Shown here: positions 44,924 to 56,296 of the stretch, piece by piece
Layout of the letters: each line of letters starts with the position of its first letter
Numbering within the stretch: position 1 is the stretch's first letter
NCBI GenBank assembly: GCA_002104895.1
Contig: MCFG01000288.1
Location: forward strand, 1-64,000
Length of the DNA: 64,000 nt
Source of the DNA: Anaeromyces robustus
Taxonomy: Eukaryota > Neocallimastigomycota > Neocallimastigomycetes > Neocallimastigales > Neocallimastigaceae
Direction of reading: 5' to 3'
Translations under genes and position numbers: made by a program
The notes under the pieces: generated by a model
Database searches by the model: none
The model's input: only the letters and a program-made list of their open reading frames with translations
What the model was told of the DNA's origin: nothing

Positions 44924-45146
44924 TATCAAAAGGTTAAACAAACGAAATAGGCTGAAAGTTATTAAATGTGGCTTGTAATAAATTTTTTCTTTTTTTTTTT
45001 TTTTTTTTTTTAAAATTTAGTTTAAGAATATTATTATTTATTAAAGTTAAATAGTAATTAAATTTATAAATTGTTTCTAACTATCGATATAAAAAATTAA
45101 TTAATAAAGATTATGGTTAAATCTTCAATTTGGATTATTCAGACGA
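44924..45146 (+). repeat. Long inverted repeat, left arm
   Basis: 223 bases, the reverse complement of 47645-47868. The only difference I see is the length of an internal T/A homopolymer. The inner end contains the first codons (LDYSD) of the Gypsy pol fragment found in full at the other arm. Confidence 0.9.
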
Positions 45147-45450
45147 TAATCTCTTTTATGAAGAAAAAATGTAAAAGTGATTTTTCTTCATATTTATATT
45201 TTTTTTTCTAAATTTAAACTATATAAATAAACTAACTAATATTACTAATAGAAAATGAGTTATTAGTAATAGAAAATGATTAATTACTAAAAGCATAAAA
45301 ATATTATTAATACATTAATAATTATTATTTTTACAGAAATAAAATAATTTCTAAAATATTCTAATTATTAATAAAAAAAATTGATAAAATATTTAAATTA
45401 TTCTTAAACTATTTTTGAGGCTTGAATTAAATTTTAATTATTAATTATTA

Positions 45451-46014
45451 TGGGAAGTGTGCATTTCGGCAATGTATTTCGTAAATGTATCGCGCATTAA
45501 AATAACGTATTATTTAAATGTATTATATTGTGGCTTATAAAATAAATAAATAAAAAATTTATTATATTATTAAAATCAATATTTTATTTATTATTGATTT
45601 ATGAAACCAATTTATTAGTGGTATCTTCTTTTTATTAATATTTCTTTTTTTTTTTTATTTAACTTATGAAATAAATAAAATATTATGTGAAATTTAAAAT
45701 TTATATTTATAATTCTTTAAATTATGAAATAAAAAAAATATTAAATGAAATTTAAAATTTATATTTATAATTCTTTAAATTATGAAATAAATAAAATATT
45801 AAGTGAAATTTAAAATTTATATTTATAATTCTTTAAATTATGAAATAAATAAGAAATGTTTTAATATACAAGTACTAGTATATAAACTCTCTTAAAAAAT
45901 TTTTATATAAATGTGGCGTCAAAAATATTTATATAAATTTAAAATATGAAATGTGGCGTAAAGGACCTGTCAATGCAAAAAATTTCATGTACATTGCCGA
46001 AATGCTACACTCAG
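45451..46014. mobile_element. MITE with 16-bp inverted termini and 7-bp TSD
   Basis: GCATTTCGGCAATGTA at 45461-45476 and its exact reverse complement at 45990-46005 lie 10 bases from the ends of a 564-bp noncoding element. ATTATTA flanks both sides (45444-45450, 46015-46021). A sister copy of the host sequence at 46070-46143 shows the empty site: GGCTTGAAATAAATTTTAAT through ATTATTA runs straight into TTAATAAAAAATAA. Inside are AATGTGGCGT twice near the right end (about 45910 and 45950) and a 58-bp tandem repeat. No transposase; superfamily unassigned. Confidence 0.85.
45664..45851. repeat. 58-bp tandem repeat inside the MITE
   Basis: Three full units and the start of a fourth, each beginning TTATGAAATAAATAAAAT and ending ATTCTTTAAA (starts 45664, 45722, 45780, 45838). 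Confidence 0.88.
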
Positions 46015-46069
46015 ATTATTATTAAATAAAAATTAATTTTATTATATTTATTAATATATTATTGTTTAA

Positions 46070-46143
46070 GGCTTGAAATAAATTTTAATTATTAATTATT
46101 ATTAATAAAAAATAATTTTATTATATTTATTAATATATTATTG
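46070..46143. repeat. Sister copy of the MITE target (empty site)
   Basis: 74 bases matching 45419-45450 joined to 46022-46064, with a few substitutions and indels in A/T runs. Confidence 0.8.
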
Positions 46144-46177
46144 ACACGGTCCTCTTCCAAAGTCGGATTCCAGACGA

Positions 46178-47661
46178 CTAATGAAATTTTTCTAATCGTT
46201 CAATGTGAACGATTGGTGAGAATCTTGAACCGGAAGGGAGTTCTAGTTTAGCTGTGACCGGTGATAACATTTCAATAATTTTGTAGGGGCCAAAACGTCT
46301 TAAGTCGAATTTTTTAGATCTTCTTGAGGAGGGAACAAGATTCAGCCATACATAGTCATTAACCTTAAAATCAGGGCCTGTGGCGCGTTTTTTATCAGCT
46401 TGTTGTTTGTAAATTAATTTATTTTTATTAATAATATTGTAAATTTTATTAAAGTGGCTTGGCCAATCTAATGTAGTATATTCTGCAACATTAGAAGCAT
46501 GTTGGGAGGAAACAAAAGGATCAAAATTAAGTTTATAGCCATAAACAATTTCAAATGGTGATTGAGAAGTAGTAGAGTTAACTGAATTATTAATTGCAAA
46601 TTCAACAAGTGGTAAATAATAAGTCCAAAGTGCTGGTTTTTCAAATGTAATACAGCGTAAAACTTGGGAAACAATACCATTCATACGTTCCGCTTGGCCA
46701 TTACTTTGATGATGATGAGCAGTCGAGTAAAGGCAATTAACATTTAATGATTCTAAAAGCTTTTTCCAAAATCGGGAGGTAAATTGGCTTCCTCGATCTG
46801 ATGTAATAGAAGCAGGTAATCCATGTAAAGAGAAAATATGTTTCATGAATAAATTGGCAATATCTTCGGCGGATGGAGTACCAGAAACAGGAATAAAGTG
46901 AACCATTTTACTAAATTGGTCGGAAACAGTTATAATAGAGTCGAAACCAGAGGATGGTGGAAGATCAGTAAGAAAATCGACATTAACATGAGTAATGTGT
47001 TCGTCCCTAGTTTTAGAAAATATTAATATGTCATCAATATAGGAAAAGGCGAATTTATCTAAGACTTCCGAGAGTATATCATTAAGAAAGTGTTGGAATG
47101 TGGCTGGGCGTTGGTAAGACCGAAAGGCATAACTTCGTACTCAAAGTGTCCGTATCTGGTACGAAAGGCAGTTTTGTATTGATCCCCTTCACGAATGCGA
47201 ACCAAATTATAAGCTCCTGGTAGGTCTAATTTAGAGAAGACGGTACAACCTTGAACTCTATCTAATAAGTCTCTAATCAGAGGCAAAGGATAGGCATTCT
47301 TGATTGTGGCGTCATTTAGATTTCTGTAGTCAATTACCAAACGTTGAGATCCATCTTTCTTGGGGACAAAAAAGGTTGCGGCTCCAAAAGGTGATTTAGA
47401 ACGTCGAATAAAACCATATCTAAGATTTTCTTCAAGATAAATCCTTAAACATTCTTCTTCTTCAACAGTTAATGAATAAATTTTACTATAGAAAGGTATA
47501 GTATTAGGTTTTAAATCTATGGCGCAGTCGTAAATGCGGTGTGGCGGAAGCTCCTTTGGTTTACCTTCATCAAAAACTTCTTTAATTTCCATAAGTTCTT
47601 CTGGAATTTTGGGTTGTGTTTCTTCTTTAGGATTTAAATCTTCTTCGTCTGAATAATCCAA
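46178..47661 (-). pseudogene. Ty3/Gypsy pol remnant with internal deletion
   Basis: 47059-47661 encodes the Gypsy RT N-terminus and palm: [44 protein letters not shown] and [14 protein letters not shown] one-base loss near 47105 breaks the frame after GLTNA. In the next frame YIDDILIFSKTRDEHITHV follows (catalytic DD) and runs without a break into the integrase core VDFLTDLPPSSGFDSI, SDRGSQFTSRFW and HHQSNGQAERMNG, ending at 46178 with RFSPIVHIERLEKFH. RNase H, the connection and the integrase zinc domain are missing, so about 1.5 kb was deleted in frame. No gag, protease, LTR or chromodomain is visible. Both ends are enclosed by the 223-bp inverted repeat. Confidence 0.88.
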
Positions 47662-47778
47662 ATTGAAGATTTAACCATAATCTTTATTAATTAATTTTTT
47701 ATATCGATAGTTAGAAACAATTTATAAATTTAATTACTATTTAACTTTAATAAATAATAATATTCTTAAACTAAATTT

Positions 47779-47809
<31 letters not shown>

Positions 47810-47868
47810 TTTATTACAAGCCACATTTAATAACTTTCAGCCTATTTCGTTTGTTTAACCTTTTGATA
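47645..47868 (-). repeat. Long inverted repeat, right arm
   Basis: Partner of 44924-45146. It overlaps the first codons of the Gypsy pol fragment, so the left arm is the copied and inverted piece. Confidence 0.9.
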
Positions 47869-48113
47869 CATTTTTATATAATTAAAAAAAAAAAAAAAAA
47901 AAAAAATTGAATGACTTGAAGTGAAAAATATTAACCAATAAAAATATTAATGGATATTATATATATATTAAATAATTTTTTTAATTTTTAAACCATCATA
48001 AATTGAAATTTTAAATATTTAAAATTTCAATTATTTAAAATATTTTTTAATTATTTTTTGTTTTTTTAATTTTTAATGATTTATAATATTTATAATATTC
48101 ATATTATTATGAA
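47869..48113. other. Upstream region of the ankyrin gene
   Basis: A-run at 47884-47906 and A/T-rich sequence with a TTAAATATTTAAAATTTCAA-type small palindrome at about 48005-48035. Confidence 0.5.
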
Positions 48114-51100
48114 ATGGATATTATTAAAATCAAAATGTAATAAATAAAATTGATATTGAAAATAATAATGATAAATTTAAATTAAAATCCTATACAACTG
48201 CTATTGAAAATGAAAATATTAATGAATTAAAAAATTTAATTATTGAAAATAATAAAAAGTATCAAAAAGATATTGTATTGGAACTTTACAATGAAAATTT
48301 ACTCAATTCAAAAAGATTAAAATTTATAACTAAAAGTTTTACTAAATATTTAAATATATCATCATTATTAATAAAAAAATTAATTAAAGATAATAATGTA
48401 AAGTTATTAGATATTATATTTGAAAATTTTAAATTTTTTGATGATGAATTCATTAAATATTTACTTATTCGTTATAAAAATAAAATACCAATATCTCAAT
48501 CCGATTTTAATCAACAAATTTCAAATGAAAAATTTTATAACACCAATAATTATTTATGGTATATAGATACTGAAGACTGTTCTAAATATTTATTAATTGC
48601 ATGTTTAAAAGGAAATAAAATTATGGTAAAATATTTTGTAGAACATGGAGCAGATATAAATAAAATAAATAAACATGGCATACTACCACTATTTATTGCT
48701 TGTAAAGAAGGAAATGAATCTATAGTAAAATATTTAGTTGAACATGGGGCGGATATCAATAAAGAAAATATGTATAAAATTACACCGTTATTTGAAGCAT
48801 GTAATAAAGGACATGAATTTATAGTAAAATATTTAGTAGAGCATGAAGCAGATATAAATAAAGAAAATAATTATGGTGAAACACCAATATTTCATGCATG
48901 TGCCAATGGAAATGAATCCATAGTCAAATATTTAATAGAACATCATGCAAATATAAATAAAGTAAGTGAGTATAATGGAACACCATTATTTAAAGCGTGT
49001 AAACATGAAAATGAAACTATAATAAAATATTTAATAGAACATGGAGCTGATATAAATAAAGCAAGTAATTGTGGTGAAACACCATTATTTAACGTGTGTA
49101 AAAGTGGAAATGAAATTTTAATAAAATATTTAGTAGAACATGGAGCAGATATAAATAAAGAAAACTATAATGGTGTAACACCATTATTTCATTCATGTGC
49201 CAATGGAAATGAAAATATAGTTAAATATTTAGTAGAACATGGAACAGATATAAGTAAAGAAACCATTAATGGTGAAACACCATTATTTAGCGCCTGTATA
49301 AGCGGAAATGAAAATATAGTAAAATATTTAGTGGAACATGGAGCAAATATAAATAAAATAGATAATCAGGGCAAAACACCATTATTTATTGCTTGTAGAA
49401 AAGGAAATGAATCTATAATAAGATTTTTAGTGGAACAAGGAGCAAATATAAATAAAATAGATAATCAGGGCAAAACACCATTATTTATTGCTTGTAGAAA
49501 AGGAAATGAATCTATAATAAGATTTTTAGTGGAACAAGGAGCAGATATAAATAAAGATACCATGGATGGTATAACACCATTAATGGTAACTTTATTTGAA
49601 ATATATAACCAAAAAAATGGAAATGAAACTATAATAAAATATTTAATAGAACATGGAGCTGATATAAATAAAGCAAGTAATTATGGTGAAACACCATTAT
49701 TTGAAGCGTGTAAACATGGAAATGAAACTATAATAAAATATTTAATAGAACATGGAGCTGATATAAATAAAGCAAGTAATTATGGTGAAACACCATTATT
49801 TGAAGCGTGTAAACATGGAAATGAAACTATAATAAAATATTTAATAGAACATGGAGCTGATATAAACAAAGCAAGTAATTATGGTGAAACACCATTATTT
49901 GAAGCGTGTAAACATGGAAATGAAACTATAATAAAATATTTAATAGAACATGGAGCTGATATAAATAAAGCAAGTAATTATGGTGAAACACCATTATTTA
50001 ACGTGTGTAAAAGTGGAAATGAAATTTTAATAAAATATTTAGTAGAGCATGAAGCAGATATAAATAAAGAAGAAAATAATTATGGTGAAACACCAATATT
50101 TCATTCATGTGCCAATGGAAATGAATCCATAGTCAAATATTTAGTAGAACATCATGCAAATATAAATAAAGAAAATAAGGATAATGAAACTCCATTATTT
50201 AACGCGTGTCAAAGTGGGAATGAAACCATAGTAAAATGTTTAATAGAATTTGGAACAGATATAAATAAAATAAGTAATAGTGGTGAAACAGCATTATATA
50301 ACGCGTGTAGAAATGGAAATAAATCTTTAGTGAAATACTTAATTGAACATGGAATAACAAATATAAATAAAGAAAATAATAAAGGAGAAACAGTATTACA
50401 TATTGCCTATTATAAGAAGTTCAAAAATATTATAAAATATTTAGTAGAACATGGAGCAAATATAAATAAAGAAATGAATAATGGGAAAACACTATTATAT
50501 GGAGCATGTGAATATAGAAATGAAGATATAATAAAATTTTTAGTGGAACTTGGAGCAGATGTAAATAAAAAATGTAAAAATGGGAAAACACCATTACTGA
50601 TAGCCTGTCAAAAAAGAAATGAAAATATAGTAAAATATTTATTAGAAAATGGAGCAACCATATATGATAATATAGTATTAGAGATTTCTTGTAAAAACGG
50701 TGATAAAGGTATAGTAAAGCAATTAGTAGAACATGAAATAAATACAAATATAAATATAAATATAAATATAAATATAAATATAAATGTAAATGAAGAAAAT
50801 AAAAATGGTGAAACACCATTATTTTATGCCTGTTATAATGGAAATAAAAGTATAGTAAAATATTTAGTAGAAAAGGGAGCAAATATAAATAAAGAAAATA
50901 GTAAAGGTGAAACACCTTTATTTAACGCTTGTAGAAGTAAAAATAAAAATTTAATAAAATATTTAGTGGAACAAGGAGCAGAAATATTTAAAGAAAATAA
51001 AAAAGGGGATACACCATTACATATTGCATGTTATAATAAATGTGACAGTATAATAAAATATTTTTTAAAACAATATAAAATAAAAATAAAAAATAATGTA

Positions 51101-51958
51101 AATAAGTACTACTACTTTAAAACACCATTATATATTGCCTGTGAATGTGAAAATGAAATGGTAGTAAAATATTTAGTGGAAGAAGAAGGAGAAGATATAA
51201 ATAACGGAAGTAATTATAATGGAGAAACCCCATTATTTAATGCATGTAAAAGTGGGAATGAAATCATAATAAAATATTTAGTAGAAGAACATGGAGCTAA
51301 TATCCATAAAGAAAATAATAAAGGTGAAACTCCATTATTTAATGCATGTATAAATGGAAATGAAACCATAATAAAATATTTAGTAGAAGAACATGGAGCT
51401 AATATCCATAAAGAAAATAATAAAGGTGAAACTCCATTATTTAATGCATGTATAAATGGCAATGAAAATATAGTAAAATATTTAGTAGAACATGAAGCTA
51501 ATATCCATAAAGAAAATAATAAAGGTGAAACCCCATTATTTAATGCATGTATAAATGGCAATGAAAATATAGTAAAATATTTAGTAGAACATGGAGCTAA
51601 TGTAAATACAGAAAATAACAATGGTACAACCCCATTATTCAAAGCATGTCAAAATAGAAATTTAACTGTGGTAGAATATTTAGTTGAACAAGGAGCAGAT
51701 ATAAATAAAGAAGATCACTATGGAGAAACGGCATTATTTAGGGCATGTAAAATAGGTAGAATAAGATATGAAAGAATAGTAGAATATTTAGTAGAAAGAG
51801 GAGCAGATATAAATAAAGAAAACAATAATGGTCAAACTCCATTATTTAAAGCATATAAAAATGGAAATGAAAATATTATAATTTATTTAGTGAAACAAGG
51901 AGCATACATAAATAAAGAAGATAAGAAAAGAAAAATACCATTATTTTTAACTACATAG
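48114..51958 (+). CDS. Giant ankyrin-repeat protein, about 33 repeats
   Basis: A frame is open from 48137 to the stop at 51956-51958. No ATG opens it before the first ankyrin repeat (about 48622). An ATG at 48114 (MDIIKIK) fits as the start if one A is restored in the A-run 48132-48135, so either a one-base loss or a sequencing error separates start and body. An N-terminal helical domain of about 160 residues (IKKLIKDNNVKLLDIIF, FDDEFIKYLL, YKNKIPISQSD) is shared with the pseudogene at 33295. About 33 repeats of consensus NKENNKGETPLFNACxNGN then ExIVKYLVEHGADI follow to the end. One unit has an insertion of NININ repeats (about 50745-50785). No signal peptide or TM: presumably a cytoplasmic protein-binding scaffold. 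Four consecutive 99-bp units at 49620-49990 are nearly identical, as are those at 51290-51600. Confidence 0.88.
49620..49990 (+). repeat. 99-bp tandem ankyrin units, near-identical
   Basis: Four successive units encoding ASNYGETPLFEACKHGNE and IIKYLIEHGADINK with at most a few synonymous changes. A second homogenised pair (IDNQGKTPLFIACRKGNES) precedes them at 49353-49548. Confidence 0.9.
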
Positions 51959-53484
51959 AAGTAGAAAATAATTACAATCTAATATTTATAATTTTTATGA
52001 TGATATTATAAATATTATATAAAATAAAAAAAAAAATAGATAATATAATTCTTTTATTTATAAAATTTAATATATTAATTTTAATATATTAGAAAAAAAA
52101 AAAAAAAACATTTTATATATAATTAATTACATTATCTTTTATAGCGTACACTAAAAAAAAAATTAATCATGTTTTAAATATATTTTAAAACAAATTTTTT
52201 TTTTTTTTTTACATATTTATTTATTATTAACCGTCAATATTTTTTTTACATATTTTATTATTAAAACAATACAAAAAACAATTTTTTTGAATAAAAAAAA
52301 TGTTTTTAGCATAGTTCGGGCTTTAAAAAAAATTACAACAGTAGGGATTCTCTTTATTCAATATTTTTTATTTTTAAGACTTTTTTAATAATAAAAAATA
52401 AATTAAAAAAATCAACATTATTTTATTATTTAATATATATATTTTTTTAAAGAATTCTCTATTTTTTTATGTATAAAACATAATTGTATATTTTATATAT
52501 TATATACATTTTTTAAAACTTTTTTTAATGTAATTATTTTATTTTTTATTTTTATTTTAATACATATATATTCATGTATATTCATGTATATTCTTTAATA
52601 TGTATTATTTATTTAATTTAATATATATATTATATTATATATTTAAGAATACACAAGTAATATATTTTTAAACATTTTTAAATAATAATAAAGTTTTTGC
52701 CTTTTAGATTAGTATTTTATTAATTTAATATATTAAATATATATATTTAATATAATTATATAACCTCATTTTTATAGATTCATATATATTAATATATATG
52801 AATAATATATTGTATTATATATTATATTAATAATAATAAATAATATGTAATATAATTATAATTGTCATTGGACTCCTTTTTCTACCAATTTTACATAATA
52901 ATTAAAATTATTGTAATATAGAATAAAAGAATAAAAAAATTATTCGATATATATTATATTTATACAAAAATTAATTATAATATATTAGTAATTTAATTTA
53001 AAATAGAAATATTCTATTTGACAATTATTATGCATATTAATGTTAATATATTATTAATATATTATTAAATATATTATAAATATATTGTTAATAATTAGTA
53101 GTATTATGAATAATTGTAAACAAAATCAAAAAAAAAAATAAAATAAAAAATAAAATATAATAAAATAAAATAAAATAAAATAAAATAAAATAAAATAAAA
53201 ACTATTATTATTAACTATTACCATAATAGAATTATATAAAAATAATATTTAATTATATAATAAATAAAAAAAATTATATTTATTATTATTTAAAAAAAAA
53301 AAATTTTTTTTCTTCTTTTTATAAACGAAATTTCATTAAAAAAAATAATTAAATTTATATCTTGGTTAAAAATAATTTTTTGATATAAATTGATATATAA
53401 ATAATAATATTATAAAAGGAAATAAAAATAATTAAATAAATAAATAAATAAATAAAAATTAAAAAATATAAAAATTAAAAAAAA
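51959..53484. other. A/T-rich intergenic spacer
   Basis: No gene seen. A slightly more G/C-rich patch at 52306-52365 (TTAGCATAGTTCGGGCTTTA) has no recognisable structure. TAAAA pentamers run at 53150-53200. Confidence 0.6.
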
Positions 53485-54388
53485 ATGAAATCAATAATAG
53501 TCATTTTATTATTTTCATTAATTTCCTTTGTATCAGCTGAAAAACTTATTTCAAGATGTCTTAATCCAGCCTCTAAAGATACAGTATGGGAATTTAATCA
53601 AGTACAAGTAGCTCAATGGGAAGCAGATCCAAATGCTGACGGATCAACATCATTTAATATTGTAAATTTTATGAAATATATTTTGTTTTCTTGAAATATT
53701 TTAATTCTCTTAAAAAATATATATATATTAATTATAAATAATAAAATAATTAATGAATAAATTATTTTAAATATTGTTTTATATTTTATGTTTTTAATTT
53801 GAAATTATATAGTATTATTATCAAGAAGGAATTAATGTAACAGATGTTAGAGGAAAACCATTCTTTGAAATTAATATTAAAAACATCAAAGCAGGACAAG
53901 TTGGTGTTGATTTAGTAAGTAAAAAAAAAAAAAAAAAAAAAAACAGATATAGTTATAATATAAATATAAATATAAATATAAATATAAATATAAATATAAA
54001 TATAAATATAAATATAACATTAATGTATATGTCATTAACTCCAAAAAAAAAAATAAAATAAAATAAATTATATTACGATATACTTTTATATTTAAATAAC
54101 AATATATAAAATTTCAAATAAATATAGAGATTTTCAACTCCTGATTCTGGTCCAAAACTTCAAAATTTTGTTAAAAGTTTACCAGAAGTTTCTGATCGTT
54201 ACTTCATTCGTTTTGGTTCAGATAAGGATGCAAACTATTGTCCTTTAACAATTAAAGGTGGTGCTTTAAGTCAACAAGATATGGAAAATATTAAATTACA
54301 ACAATCTAGTACAAGTTCTAAATATGTATACACTGCTTTTGTTGCCATTATTATTTGTATAATGACTACTTTATTCAATGTTTTATAA
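53485..54388 (+). CDS. Small secreted, probably GPI-anchored protein (3 exons)
   Basis: Exons at 53485-53661, 53813-53914 and 54128-54388. Introns are phase 0 with donors GTAAAT and GTAAGT. Joined length is 540 nt, 179 residues. Residues 1-18 are a signal peptide ending FVSA. The mature part has CLNPASKDTVWEFNQVQVAQW, then YYYQEGINVTDVRGKPFFEI, then SDRYFIRFGSDKDANYCPLTI. This spacing is reminiscent of the Kre9/Knh N-terminal domain (P-x-x-x-x-x-W, then V-x-V-x-W, then YFIR). A hydrophobic C-terminus (VYTAFVAIIICIMTTLFNVL) after a short Ser/Thr stretch looks like a GPI signal. Intron number and phase match the gene at 28142-29052, which supports common origin, though sequence identity is low. 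The alternative acceptor one codon later in exon 3 gives a stop. Confidence 0.75.
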
Positions 54389-55845
54389 ATATAAATTTTA
54401 AAATATCTATTATAAAAATCTTTAAATATAATATTAATAAAATATATATATAGAATTTTATAAAAAAATACATTAATATTAAAACAAAATATATATATAA
54501 AATTAATAATATATATAGAATTTAATAAAAAAAATTAATACTAAAACTAAAAGAAAAAAAAAAAAAAAAAAAAAAAGAAAAAAAAATAAGTAAAATAAAA
54601 ATATATTAAATAATAATAATAAAAATAAAAGTTGAAAAAATATTCAAAAAATTTTTCAATTTATAAATAAAATTAATATTAAAAAATAATAATAATTTAA
54701 TATTTGTTATTTGTTTTTAAAGTTAAAAAAAAAATTATTATTTTCTATATAACTAAATAATTTTATTAATTTTGTAATAAAGAATTATTTAATATTACTT
54801 TCTATATAATTAAATATTTTTTTAATTTTATAATAAAGAATTATTTAAAATGTTAATATCCAAATTTAATTTAAAAATGAAAATAATTTCTCGAGAAATT
54901 ATAGAAAATATATAATATAAAAATATTTCCTCGAGGAATAATAGAAAAAAAATAATAATAATATATATATATACATAAAGAAAACAATCTCAAGAAATTA
55001 AAAGAAAAAGAAAAATAAAAATATATATATATTATTCTATTTTGTTTTGTTTTATTTTATTTTATTTTATTTTTTTAAATTTTATTTTATTTTTTTTTTA
55101 TTTTTTTTTTATTTTTTTTTTATTTATATAAATATTTATATTTATTTATTTATTTATTTATTTATACTTTAAATATAAATATTACAAATGTTTTTTTTTT
55201 TTATATATATATAACTCTAAAATAGTAAATGGAATTATTAAAAAAAAAAAAATGAAATTGAAATTGGAATTGAAAAAAAAAAATAATATTATTAATAATA
55301 ATAATAATAATAATTGAAAAATTGATTTCAATTTGAATTTATTATTGATTTGTCAAATGTTTGTTTCATTGAAAGAAAGAAAAGAAAAAAAAATGTTAAT
55401 TTTACTTTTATTTATATTTTATATTTATAAATAACACAACTCTTGATAGAATTAGAATTTAAAAAAAAAATTAAATAAAAAAAAAAATATATTTATATTA
55501 TGTTTATATATTATTATATATATTTATATATTATAATTGTTGTCTTTGTTGTTGTTATTATTTATTATCATTATTAATCTGATTATGATTATGATTATTA
55601 TGATTATGATTATGATTATGATTATATAGGGTTTTTTTTTGTTTTGTTTTGTTTTGTTTTTCTTTTTTATTTTTTTTTTTTTTTTTTTCATTTTGTTTTG
55701 TTTTTGCTTTGTTATTTTAGTTCGGTTTTTGTTTTTACTTTGTTTGATTTATACCAGTTTTTAATGAAAAAAGGTAGGCGTAGTAAAATAAATATAATAT
55801 TATATAATTATAATATAATATAATATAATATTATAATTATTTTAT
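54389..55845. other. A/T-rich spacer between convergent genes
   Basis: Convergent 3' ends. Contains the CTCGAG palindromes at 54883-54938, TTTTA and TTTAT runs at 55040-55165, a GATTAT run at 55575-55625 and TTTTG pentamers at 55640-55720. Confidence 0.6.
54883..54902. promoter_or_regulatory. 20-bp perfect palindrome with CTCGAG core
   Basis: ATAATTTCTCGAGAAATTAT, a perfect palindrome. A second, TTCCTCGAGGAA, lies at 54927-54938, and a related CTCAAGAAATT occurs at 54989-54999. Candidate dimeric factor sites. Confidence 0.45.
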
Positions 55846-56247
55846 TTACACTCTCCATTTTGATGTATGTAAATGACCATCACCACTAACAACTTTACCT
55901 TTACCTTTATAAGCTTCTCCTCCACAAGCCGTTACACCTTGAATCCATTCTGATCCAATAATTTTATCCATAGACCAACGAGTTTCTGGATTTGGATCTA
56001 ACATATGATATAAAACTTCATGAGTTATTTTTGGTAATTCCTCAATAGGTGAAAAGTTGGTTATATGATTTAAATAATATTCATAATATTTATCACCAGC
56101 ATTTGCTTGTCGCCATGGTACAGACATATGATTCATAGTATAATATACAATAGCTATATAAATTTGAAATATAGATAATTTTTTAATATATGAATTTTTT
56201 TTTTTTTAAATATATATATAATACAAATATTTATTTTAAGTTATAAA

Positions 56248-56296
<49 letters not shown>

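Noticed and set aside
50430-51642. Minus-strand frames within the ankyrin gene.
   Set aside because: Antisense shadows of the 99-bp ankyrin repeats.
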